Positions 1-5,885 of a stretch of DNA of 5,885 nucleotides are shown one piece after another; within the stretch, counting starts at the first letter, position 1; the number at the start of each line of letters is the position of its first letter. A program made the translations under genes and the position numbers. Origin of the DNA: an uncultured Alphaproteobacteria bacterium (GTDB lineage: Bacteria; Pseudomonadota; Alphaproteobacteria; GCA-2731375); the NCBI GenBank assembly GCA_913049615.1, contig CAJWZI010000123.1, positions 1-5,885 on the forward strand, in the 5' to 3' direction. The notes beneath the pieces were generated by a model. It worked only from the letters and a program-made list of their open reading frames with translations. It searched no databases and had not been told where the DNA came from.

Positions 1-45
1 TAAACTTCAAAGTTTGACAAACATGGGGAGTTATTCAATAGCCTG
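1..45. other. Sequence downstream of prfB
   Basis: The 45 bases after the prfB stop are AT-rich. A small inverted repeat, AAACT-TCAA-AGTTT at 2-15, is present, but its stem is only A-T rich with one G-C pair and has no U-run typical of a terminator. Nothing else is supported. Confidence 0.4.
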
Positions 46-1180
46 TTAGTCTTCCTCACCTCTTTGTGAGTCTTGCTCCGTACCGCCAAGTTTGGCCGCC
101 AGGGCCGCCTCCATGAACCCGTCCAAATCGCCGTCCAGAATTCGTTGAGCATCCCCTCGTTCTACACCGGTACGAAGGTCTTTGACCATCTGATAGGGAT
201 GGAGGACATAAGAACGGATCTGATGGCCCCAGCCAATATCAGTTTTTTTGTCTTCGATGGCCTGTTTCTCGGCCTCACGCTTTTGCAACTTAGCCTCGTA
301 AAGGCGCGCCTTCAGCATGTTCATAGCGACGGCCCGGTTTTTGTGTTGCGAACGCTCAGCCTGGCATTGTACGACAATACCCGTGGGTTCGTGGGTGATG
401 CGGATGGCACTGTCAGTGGTATTGACGTGCTGGCCCCCAGCACCCGAGGCACGATATGTATCGATACGTAGGTCGCCCTCGTTGATCTCAATCTCAATAT
501 CATCGTCGGTCTCAGGATAAATCCAGACGGAAGCGAAAGAGGTATGGCGGCGGGCGTTGCTGTCAAAAGGGGAGATGCGCACCAAGCGGTGCACACCGTT
601 TTCGTTCTTCATCCAACCATAAGCATCTTCGCCCCTTATGTGCAACGTCGCGGATTTTAAGCCAGCCTCTTCACCTGCGCTAGCTTCCACCAACTCACTC
701 TTGAATTTGCGCTGAGTGCTCCAACGGCTGTACATGCGCAGCAGCATCTCGGCCCAGTCCTGAGACTCCGTTCCTCCTGCACCGGCATGGATTTCCACAT
801 AGCAATTGTTGTTATCGGCCTCGCCGGACAGCATCGTTTCCAAGCGCAATCGGACCAGCTTACCCGCCATGGCCTCAATCTGTGCCTCGGTCTCAACGAC
901 AATTCCGCCGTCGCCCTCGCCCTCGCCCATTTCGATCAGCTCGAGGCAATCGGAAAGTTCACTGTCCATATTCCGCAGGCCAGTAATGGCATTGTCCAAA
1001 TTGGTGCGCTCCCGCATCAGTTCTTGCGCGCGGGCGGCGTCATCCCACAGCCCAGGATCTTCGATAAGCTTGTTCAGTTCATCCAGGCGTTTAACGGCGA
1101 CATTCCAGTCAAAGATGCCTCCTTAGAAGAGCCAAGTTCTGGACAATCTCGTCTACAAGGTCCTGTGTTTCCGCACGCAT
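46..1180 (-). CDS. prfB: Peptide chain release factor 2 (RF2), expressed by programmed +1 frameshift
   Basis: RF2 recognises UAA and UGA in the ribosomal A site and triggers peptidyl-tRNA hydrolysis. Translation starts at the ATG at 1178-1180, reads 23 codons (MRAETQDLVDEIVQ...RRHL), meets UGA at 1109-1111 and resumes in +1 at GAC (1108-1110), so the coding segments are 1112-1180 and 46-1110. The joined product is 377 residues, close to the 365 of E. coli RF2. The stop-codon recognition tripeptide SPF lies at residues 203-205 and the catalytic GGQ at 248-250, within RASGAGGQHVN, almost the same positions as in E. coli. Residue 244, matching E. coli K-12 Thr246, is Ala, the usual residue in the family. 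GGAG at 1188-1191, 7 bases before the ATG, supports this start. The upstream mrcA stop is 24 bases away, so the two are probably cotranscribed. The open frame alone would begin at 1017 and lack 54 residues. Confidence 0.97.
1109..1125 (-). promoter_or_regulatory. prfB: prfB programmed +1 frameshift site with internal Shine-Dalgarno
   Basis: On the minus strand the bases read TAAGGAGG (1118-1125), CAT, CTT (1112-1114), TGA (1109-1111), then C. This is the known RF2 autoregulatory cassette. The internal Shine-Dalgarno sits three bases before the CUU slip codon, the same spacing as in E. coli (AGGGGG-UAU-CUU-UGA-C), but with a longer match to the 16S rRNA anti-SD. UGA followed by C is a poor termination context. 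When RF2 is scarce the ribosome pauses at UGA, tRNA-Leu slips from CUU to UUU, and full-length RF2 is made. The protein on either side (RRHL/DWNVAVKRLDEL) is continuous RF2 sequence, so a sequencing error is unlikely. Confidence 0.96.
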
Positions 1181-1187
1181 CGGTTCA

Positions 1188-1191
1188 CTCC
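1188..1191 (-). promoter_or_regulatory. Ribosome binding site of prfB
   Basis: GGAG on the minus strand, 7 bases upstream of the ATG at 1178-1180, inside the 24-base mrcA-prfB gap. It decides the prfB start in favour of 1180 rather than the in-frame ATG at 1015-1017 of the downstream frame. Confidence 0.7.
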
Positions 1192-1204
1192 AATGGCTGC
1201 CACG

Positions 1205-3628
1205 CTAATACAGGCCGCCCGTGCCGGCCCGTTTACTGGTGTTAATTGCCTCCGCGGCAAGGGTACCGTCAAGCACTGGGCCGGAATTATTTGGCACCGT
1301 ACCCGGCTTGAACGCTTCCAACACAACATGACGTTCGTTTGGTCCCGCTGGCAAACCCGTCTCACCGGCAATTCTTACCAACTGAATGCTGGGAGGAATT
1401 CGGAATGGAATTGCGGACCGTTTTGCCAGCGCACGGGCCATGAAGTCGCGGAACACCGGCACGGCAACCGAGCTGCCAGTCTCGCGCCTGCCTAGACTGC
1501 GAGGATTATCAAATCCAATGTAGACGCCCACTGCCAGATCAGGCGAAAAACCCATGAACCAAGTATCGCGGTTTTTGTTAGTGGTTCCGGTTTTTCCTGC
1601 CAATGGCTTGCGGATCACTTTAATACGGATCCCCGTGCCCCGTTGCACCACGCCTTCCAGCATGGAGACTACCTGATAGGCTGTGCCGGGCTCTATTATC
1701 TGTTGCCGCAAATCCGCGATCTGGGGTGTTACCTGTCCATGCCAACCAGACGAAACACAGCCAGGACAATCACGGGCATCATGGCGGAATACGGTACGCC
1801 CACGCCGATCCTGTATTCGGTCGATTAAGGTAGGCACCACCCTCTTTCCACCATTCACCAACATGGCGTAGGCGGTGGTCAATTTCAACAAAGTGGTCTC
1901 ACCGGCGCCGAGTGCCATAGGCAACAAAGGAGGCATGTCTTCCATGATGCCAAAGCGGTTAGCGTAATCTACCACCTTGTCCATACCTATGTAATTTGCC
2001 AATCGTACGGTCATTAGGTTTCGGGATTTTTCGATTCCCAATCGTAGAGTCGACGGGCCATAGAAGCGCTTGGTATAATTTGCGGGTTTCCACTTGCCCT
2101 GACCGCGTCCCTTATCAATCACAAATGGGCCGTCTAGAACCAAGGACGAGGGGGTAAAGCCGTTCTCCAGCGCTGCCGCATAGACAAACGGCTTAAAGGC
2201 TGAGCCGGGTTGACGCATGGCCTGGGTGGCACGGTTGAATTGCGAAGCCTCATAGGAATAACCGCCTGACATGGCCAGAACCCGGCCTGTGTGCGGATCG
2301 ATGGCTACCAAGCCGCCGTTGATCGCCGGTATCTGTTGCAAGCTGTAATAGCCGGGATGGTAGGACTTGTCCGTCTTGGGAACGGCTGCGACTGCGACCA
2401 CATCGCCGACATTCAGCACATCGCTGGGCCGACGCACGCGCGGTCCCACTCTTTCCCCCTTGCGCCAAGGCCGTGCCCAGATCAGTTGCTTAAGTGGGAT
2501 ACCCCCTTCAATGCCATTGGAAAAGCCAATCTCCGCCTTCTCAGCATTCAGTTTCAAAACAACGGCTGTGTACCAATTTCCAATCCCTTTCGGAATGGGC
2601 ACCTTCCCCAAGGCCGTCAACCAGTCATCAGTAACTTTAATACGGGTCAAGGGGCCGCGCCAGCCGTGGCGACGGTCGTAGGCCGCCAGGCCCGCACGCA
2701 ATTCCTGGTCCGCGATGGACTGTAGAGCAGGCTCCACCGTAGTGCGGACCGAAAGGCCATCTTCGTACAGACGATTTTCGCCATATTTTTCCAATAACTC
2801 GCGCCGTACTTCTTCTGCAAAATAGCCAGCCTCAAAGATTCGAGTCGGATCGGGCCGTCGCATCAACAGAACACGAGCAGAAGCGCGTTTAGCGTCCAGC
2901 GGACTGATCACACTGTTATCCGCCATTTGCCTCAACACCCAGTTGCGCCGTTCTTTTGCTGCCTTTCGGTTCCGAATAGGGTGATAGTTATTCGGCGCCT
3001 TGGGCAACGCCGCCAAGTAGGCAGTCTCCTCCAAGGTCAATTCATCCAAGGATTTATCAAAATAGTTCAAGGCAGCTGCCGCGACGCCATAACTCCCAAT
3101 TCCGAGATAAATCTCATTTAAGTAGAGCTCCAGGATCCGGTCCTTGGAGAAAGCGTTTTCAATGCGAAAGGCCAGGATAGCTTCCTTAATTTTGCGGGCA
3201 ATGGAGATTTCGTTGGTCAGCAGGAAATTTTTTGCCACCTGTTGAGTAATGGTGGAGGCTCCCACTGGGCGGCGTTTTCCACCATCCATCACGTTCCAGA
3301 CATTTCGTAACAACGCCGTCGCGATGCCGGCAAAATCAATACCGGGATGGCTGTAAAACGTCTTGTCCTCAGCGGAGAGAAAGGCATCAATAACAAGCCT
3401 CGGAATGGCGGTGGTAGGCACAAACAGGCGACGTTCCCGCGCGAACTCTCCAATCAGAGAGCCATTGCCCGCGTGCACCCGTGTCATTACAGCCGGTCGG
3501 TAATCAGCCAATTGCTTGTAATCGGGCAAGTCCCGGCCAAACCGCCACAGCACGAATAAGCTGCTGCCGCCGCCCAACACAACAAGCAGTAAGAACAGTG
3601 AAAATATAATTACCAAAAACCGTATCAT
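1205..3628 (-). CDS. mrcA: Bifunctional penicillin-binding protein 1A (class A PBP: glycosyltransferase and transpeptidase)
   Basis: An 807-residue class A PBP that polymerises lipid II and cross-links the glycan strands in the periplasm, anchored by one N-terminal membrane segment (residues about 4-29, no cleavage site). The GT51 domain, about 50-225, shows all the expected motifs: EDKTFYSHPG with catalytic Glu87, GASTITQQ (123-130), RKIKE with the second Glu at 149, and KDRILELYLNEIYLG (162-176). A linker and OB-like region follows (about 315-425). The transpeptidase domain has SAFK with acyl-enzyme Ser476, SRN (535-537) and KTGT (679-682). Length and motif order are normal for PBP1A, and no catalytic residue is missing. 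Cys621 and Cys624 form a CPGC pair in a loop before KTGT. The ATG at 3628 is the only candidate: an in-frame TAA lies about 30 bases upstream with no ATG, GTG or TTG between. It lies 93 bases after amiC and 24 before prfB. Confidence 0.97.
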   Translation of the reverse strand: MIRFLVIIFSLFLLLVVLGGGSSLFVLWRFGRDLPDYKQLADYRPAVMTRVHAGNGSLIGEFARERRLFVPTTAIPRLVIDAFLSAEDKTFYSHPGIDFAGIATALLRNVWNVMDGGKRRPVGASTITQQVAKNFLLTNEISIARKIKEAILAFRIENAFSKDRILELYLNEIYLGIGSYGVAAAALNYFDKSLDELTLEETAYLAALPKAPNNYHPIRNRKAAKERRNWVLRQMADNSVISPLDAKRASARVLLMRRPDPTRIFEAGYFAEEVRRELLEKYGENRLYEDGLSVRTTVEPALQSIADQELRAGLAAYDRRHGWRGPLTRIKVTDDWLTALGKVPIPKGIGNWYTAVVLKLNAEKAEIGFSNGIEGGIPLKQLIWARPWRKGERVGPRVRRPSDVLNVGDVVAVAAVPKTDKSYHPGYYSLQQIPAINGGLVAIDPHTGRVLAMSGGYSYEASQFNRATQAMRQPGSAFKPFVYAAALENGFTPSSLVLDGPFVIDKGRGQGKWKPANYTKRFYGPSTLRLGIEKSRNLMTVRLANYIGMDKVVDYANRFGIMEDMPPLLPMALGAGETTLLKLTTAYAMLVNGGKRVVPTLIDRIQDRRGRTVFRHDARDCPGCVSSGWHGQVTPQIADLRQQIIEPGTAYQVVSMLEGVVQRGTGIRIKVIRKPLAGKTGTTNKNRDTWFMGFSPDLAVGVYIGFDNPRSLGRRETGSSVAVPVFRDFMARALAKRSAIPFRIPPSIQLVRIAGETGLPAGPNERHVVLEAFKPGTVPNNSGPVLDGTLAAEAINTSKRAGTGGLY

Positions 3629-3721
3629 CTTCCCATCATCGCGGCTACGATTCGGCTCTTAATCAATAATTCAGCAAACTTAGCAACTACCTTCTGAATG
3701 TGTCAGCTTCATGGCGCGAAT
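3629..3721. other. amiC-mrcA spacer
   Basis: A 93-base gap between amiC and mrcA, AT-richer than its neighbours. No convincing terminator (stem plus U-run) is visible on the minus strand, so read-through into mrcA is likely. The best minus-strand promoter-like pair (CTGACA with TAAGTT about 18 bases on) has a poor -10, and I do not call it. Confidence 0.5.
3631..3634 (-). promoter_or_regulatory. Weak ribosome binding site of mrcA
   Basis: GGGA on the minus strand only 2 bases before the ATG at 3626-3628, closer than usual. Two out-of-frame ATGs overlap this stretch just upstream. The start itself is secure because of the upstream in-frame stop and the membrane anchor that follows, but initiation may be weak or depend on RNA context. 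Confidence 0.4.
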
Positions 3722-4918
3722 TCATTGCATTTGGGCTGTGAAATAGTTATTGACGGCGCGGGCGATGCCGGCAGCCATGGCGGCTTGTGATTTCGGGTTG
3801 TTAAGCATCTTCTCATCCCGCCGGTTTGAAAGATACCCCAATTCAATTAATACCGAAGGCACATCGGGCGCCTTCAAGACGACAAAACCGGCAAACCTGT
3901 GGGGTTTGCGTCGCATGTGGATCAATTGCCGCAATTCAGGTAGCAAAGATGCCGCGAACTGGGCGGCATAATTCATGGTTTCCCGTTGGGTCAATTCTAT
4001 CAGAATAGAGGCAACCTCATCATCATGCACCTTAAGATTGAGACCGGCGATCAGATCGGCCCGGTTCTCCTTCGCTGCTAGGGCGGCCGATTCCTTGTCG
4101 GATGCCTTTTCAGAAAGAGTATAGACGCCGCCGCCGCGGATACTACGATCGGTGATGGAATCTGCATGAACTGAAAGAAACAGATCCGCCCCGATCGCCC
4201 GGGCGACAGCCACTCGCCGCCGCAGGGAAATGAAAGTATCTCGGTAGCGAGTAAACTTCACCCGCTGCCGACCTAAAGCGAGAATAGCCTTCCGAATTTG
4301 ATACGCCATGGCCAAAGTAACACGCTTTTCAAAAATGCCGCTAACACCGATGGCACCCGGATCCACACCGCCATGGCCCGGATCAATCACCACCAGAGGC
4401 TTCTGAGCAGGGTCGCGTTTAGGCTTCGTGGCCATAACGGGCTTAGCCTGATCGCGAGCTCGGATTGGCGATGCCTGCAGGGTTCTTATGAAGGCTAGGC
4501 GAGTTGTAGGCCTGATATCTATTACGATACGGTGACCATGATTCGCCGAAGGGGGTATCGTAAATGACTCCTTCGCAAGGCCCGGGGATATTAGGTCCAA
4601 AACTACCCTTGCGTTACCAGACTGATATTGGCCATACCGCAGACCAGCGATAATACCACCCTTTCGACGCACCGTTGCTGCGGGCACATCCCATTTGATG
4701 TCCGGGAGATCAATTACAATTCGGTAGGGATCGGCTAGGGCGGAGATCTGGTAGCGCACTTCGCCGGACAAATCGAGCACCACGCGAGTCTTATCTTTGT
4801 GAATGCCAATCCGTATGTCCCTGGCCGTCGTCATCGCCCACCCAGGCTGCGACAACCCACACGCCAAACACGCCAAAATGCCAAACAAAATATAGCGAGG
4901 GCAGTTATGGGCAAACAT
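3722..4918 (-). CDS. amiC: N-acetylmuramoyl-L-alanine amidase, AMIN plus Amidase_3 domains (AmiC type)
   Basis: A 398-residue periplasmic zinc amidase that cuts the bond between N-acetylmuramic acid and L-Ala of the stem peptide, typically during septal splitting. Residues 1-28 look like a Sec signal peptide (hydrophobic 10-24, likely cleavage after GWA), with no twin-arginine motif. The AMIN domain spans about 32-137, made of repeated beta segments such as TRVVLDL and YRIVIDL; in characterised amidases it targets the protein to the septum or peptidoglycan. A polar linker (about 140-172) leads to Amidase_3 (174-395). Zinc ligands are His182 (DPGHGG), Glu197 (IFEKR) and His251 (SVHAD), and the catalytic Glu is 359 (VLIELGYLSN). 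Residues about 296-330 (DDEVASILIELTQRET...) match the segment that in AmiB/AmiC enzymes carries the autoinhibitory helix relieved by LytM-type activators. No clear Shine-Dalgarno precedes the ATG, but an in-frame TAA upstream leaves no other start. First gene of the likely operon with mrcA and prfB. Confidence 0.95.
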   Translation of the reverse strand: MFAHNCPRYILFGILACLACGLSQPGWAMTTARDIRIGIHKDKTRVVLDLSGEVRYQISALADPYRIVIDLPDIKWDVPAATVRRKGGIIAGLRYGQYQSGNARVVLDLISPGLAKESFTIPPSANHGHRIVIDIRPTTRLAFIRTLQASPIRARDQAKPVMATKPKRDPAQKPLVVIDPGHGGVDPGAIGVSGIFEKRVTLAMAYQIRKAILALGRQRVKFTRYRDTFISLRRRVAVARAIGADLFLSVHADSITDRSIRGGGVYTLSEKASDKESAALAAKENRADLIAGLNLKVHDDEVASILIELTQRETMNYAAQFAASLLPELRQLIHMRRKPHRFAGFVVLKAPDVPSVLIELGYLSNRRDEKMLNNPKSQAAMAAGIARAVNNYFTAQMQ

Positions 4919-4958
4919 GGCACATCTAGTAGTCGCGAATCGTTAAACCACGATATCT

Positions 4959-4987
4959 GATATAGGCTTCCATATCCACGGTGTAGA
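4959..4987 (-). promoter_or_regulatory. Candidate promoter of the amiC-mrcA-prfB operon
   Basis: Minus strand: TCTACA (4982-4987), a 17-base spacer, then TATATC (4959-4964). Each box matches 4 of 6 positions of the sigma-70 type consensus. Initiation near 4952 would give a leader of about 34 bases before the amiC ATG. The match is modest and similar pairs occur by chance in AT-rich DNA; position and spacing are the main support. Confidence 0.3.
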
Positions 4988-5038
4988 GTTTTCTAACTTG
5001 CGTTTTCAGCACCAAAATTTAGGTCCTTGTATTTTTAT

Positions 5039-5067
5039 TTGAGAAAACGGTGTATGAAGCGTATACC
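5039..5067 (+). promoter_or_regulatory. Candidate rne promoter
   Basis: TTGAGA (5039-5044, 5 of 6 to the -35 consensus), a 17-base spacer, then TATACC (5062-5067, 4 of 6 to the -10 consensus). An A/T-rich tract (5031-5040) lies directly upstream and partly overlaps the -35 box, in the place of an UP element. Predicted initiation near 5074 would give rne a leader of about 409 bases. This is the best-spaced plus-strand pair I found in the intergenic region; it is untested. Confidence 0.45.
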
Positions 5068-5100
5068 ATGGTGGTTGTGTATTAGTTCCGTTTCCTTTTC

Positions 5101-5117
5101 GCTGGGCTTTGCCCGGT
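5101..5117 (+). promoter_or_regulatory. Short GC-rich hairpin in the rne leader
   Basis: GCTGGGC-TTT-GCCCGGT forms a stem of up to 7 pairs, two of them G-U, with a 3-base loop. It lies about 30 bases after the predicted rne start site. No U-run follows, so it is not an intrinsic terminator; a hairpin near the 5' end could shield the mRNA from 5'-dependent decay. Confidence 0.35.
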
Positions 5118-5232
5118 GATGGCGTGGCGGTAGAAGCTGGGTTGTGCCGGGGCCGACAAGATTTCTTGGTTGCCGGATGCCAGATCAATATCGTTATGCG
5201 TTTGGGCCAACGGATTGGATAGGTGAATTCGA

Positions 5233-5300
5233 AGCCAGGTTCGGTATGGGCGAAAGCAATATGTCGAACGGGTGATGGTAGAAGGATCCTCGTCCTGGCT
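5233..5300 (+). promoter_or_regulatory. Composite stem-loop element in the rne leader
   Basis: AGCCAGG (5233-5239) pairs perfectly with CCTGGCT (5294-5300). Stacked on it, TTCG (5240-5243) pairs with CGAA (5265-5268). Inside that, GTAT (5244-5247) can pair with ATAT (5259-5262, one G-U), and GC-GAAA-GC (5250-5257) ends in a GNRA-type tetraloop. The remaining single-stranded arm, 5269-5293, contains the GGATCC palindrome. These pairings were found by eye; no folding energy was computed. Confidence 0.35.
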
Positions 5301-5482
5301 AGTCAAGGCACGTATAGGATTGATTGTTCCAATTGCGTCGCCAGAGAAGTATCGCAAGACCAACGCGAAGACATTCTCGGACTGTGCCGTTTGACGGGTT
5401 GATATCCCCATTTGCCGGCTTCGCTACAAATTAGGGACCGCATCATCTGGTAATAGCGCTGGATGGTAGTGGGCATGAAAAT

Positions 5483-5885
5483 ATGACGACGCGTATGTTA
5501 ATTGACGCGACGCATGCGGAAGAAACCCGCATCGTCGTTGTCGATGGCAAGCGGCTGGTTGATTTCGATTTTGAAACAGCCACAAAAAGACAGCTCAAAG
5601 GCAACATCTATTTGGCCAAGGTGACGCGGGTGGAACCCTCGCTGCAAGCGGCTTTTGTGGATTATGGTGGCAATCGCCATGGTTTCCTAGCATTCAACGA
5701 AATCCATCCCGACTATTATCAAATTCCCGTTGCCGATCGCGAGGCCCTGTTAGCGGATGAAGCCGAGCAGGCTGCCCGGCAAGCGGAATTAGAAGACAGA
5801 GTCGACGAAAACAACGACCACGTCGAAAACGTTGATAAAAATGAATCCGAACCTGTGATCGCCGAGGGTGATGACGCGGTAATCC
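5483..5885 (+). CDS. rne: Ribonuclease E, N-terminal fragment (cut by window end)
   Basis: The first 134 codons of the main endoribonuclease for mRNA decay and rRNA/tRNA processing. The protein opens [22 protein letters not shown], matching the conserved RNase E/G start (E. coli MKRMLINATQQEELRVALVDG). It continues with the S1 domain signature [23 protein letters not shown] (41-63) and [15 protein letters not shown] (65-79). From about residue 88 the expected S1 continuation is replaced by a charged stretch: 16 of residues 91-131 are Asp or Glu and only three are Lys or Arg. This looks like the acidic S1 insertion of alphaproteobacterial RNase E. The catalytic DNase I-like domain, zinc link and degradosome scaffold lie beyond the window. 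Start at 5483: an in-frame TAG at 5432-5434 and no earlier ATG, GTG or TTG in between; GTGGG about 9 bases upstream is a weak ribosome site. Met5 is a less likely alternative. Confidence 0.95.
   Translation, partial: MTTRMLIDATHAEETRIVVVDGKRLVDFDFETATKRQLKGNIYLAKVTRVEPSLQAAFVDYGGNRHGFLAFNEIHPDYYQIPVADREALLADEAEQAARQAELEDRVDENNDHVENVDKNESEPVIAEGDDAVI

Larger units (their letters stand above)
4919..5482. other. Divergent intergenic region between amiC and rne (564 bases)
   Basis: A gene-free stretch between two divergent start codons. The amiC-proximal part is AT-rich and holds the candidate promoters for both directions. From about 5070 onward composition becomes GC-richer and the plus strand contains several short inverted repeats, as expected of a structured rne leader. 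The minus-strand open frame at 5082-5411 has no ribosome binding site, no recognisable domain and a composition unlike the neighbouring proteins, so I do not call it a gene. No tRNA or other RNA gene was recognised. Confidence 0.7.
5074..5482 (+). promoter_or_regulatory. Putative long 5' leader (5' UTR) of rne
   Basis: From the predicted start site to the rne ATG there are about 409 bases with no convincing gene. In E. coli the rne mRNA has a 361-base leader with stem-loops through which RNase E limits its own synthesis. A leader of similar length here suggests the same kind of feedback, but I see no obvious sequence likeness to the E. coli element, so the function is inferred. Visible structures include a hairpin at 5101-5117, a composite fold at 5233-5300, and a pair of overlapping, mutually exclusive stems at 5387-5397 and 5396-5408. 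Confidence 0.4.

Noticed and set aside
1..16. Possible prfB terminator
   Set aside because: The inverted repeat AAACT/AGTTT is short and A-T rich with no following U-run on the minus strand; not enough for a terminator call.
1109..1180. prfB in-frame stop as a pseudogene or sequencing error
   Set aside because: The stop sits in the exact context of the known RF2 frameshift cassette, and protein sequence is conserved on both sides.
787..1245. Plus-strand open frame of 152 codons
   Set aside because: It lies antisense to prfB and across the frameshift site and mrcA end; no domain, no ribosome site, and the minus-strand protein is unmistakable RF2.
2291..2725. Plus-strand open frame of 144 codons
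   Set aside because: Antisense shadow inside the PBP1A gene; the minus strand carries conserved PBP sequence throughout.
4868..4879. Lipobox-like ILAC at residues 14-17 of AmiC
   Set aside because: It would leave too short a hydrophobic core, Leu at -2 is atypical, and a normal signal peptidase I site (after GWA, residue 28) follows the full hydrophobic stretch.
5391..5396. TTGACG as a second rne -35 box
   Set aside because: No acceptable -10 at 16-18 bases downstream (the position holds GCCGGC).
5082..5411. Minus-strand open frame of 109 codons in the amiC-rne gap
   Set aside because: No Shine-Dalgarno before its ATG, no recognisable motif, and it lies opposite the likely rne leader. Frames of this length occur by chance.
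5498..5680. Minus-strand open frame of 60 codons
   Set aside because: Shadow of the rne N-terminus, which reads as a conserved RNase E start on the plus strand.

Overview
This window looks like a piece of an alphaproteobacterial chromosome, Rhodospirillales-like in flavour. That rests on protein character and gene order as I recall them: an RNase E whose S1 domain appears to be interrupted by an acidic insertion, a PBP1A with a CxxC pair in the transpeptidase domain, and the order rne <- -> amiC-mrcA-prfB. I could not run a search, and the genus is not determinable here. Base composition is moderate and no mobile DNA, CRISPR array, tRNA or rRNA was seen.

Layout. Three genes on the minus strand, probably one operon, are transcribed right to left. 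They are an AMIN/Amidase_3 N-acetylmuramoyl-L-alanine amidase (amiC, 3722-4918), a bifunctional class A penicillin-binding protein (PBP1A, mrcA, 1205-3628) and peptide chain release factor 2 (prfB, 46-1180). The gaps are 93 and 24 bases. Divergent from these, on the plus strand, is the 5' end of ribonuclease E (rne, from 5483, cut by the window end after 134 codons). The 564-base region between amiC and rne holds a candidate promoter for each direction and what looks like a long, foldable 5' leader for rne. The first 45 bases carry nothing I can support.

prfB is not one open frame. It begins at 1180, hits an in-frame UGA at codon 24 (1109-1111), and continues in the +1 frame from 1110 to give a 377-residue RF2. 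The slip site has the classical elements: an internal Shine-Dalgarno (TAAGGAGG), three bases, then CUU UGA C. A caller that takes only the longest open frame would start at 1017 and lose the first 54 residues.

How the genes fit together. AmiC and PBP1A act on the same periplasmic polymer: one synthesises and cross-links peptidoglycan, the other cleaves stem peptides from it, typically during cell separation. prfB and rne are housekeeping translation and RNA-decay genes. Both carry the marks of self-control at RNA level: RF2 by UGA frameshifting (seen here), RNase E by leader-dependent autoregulation (known in E. coli, inferred here from the long leader). I found no new defence or mobile system. 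The least explained part of the window is the rne leader.
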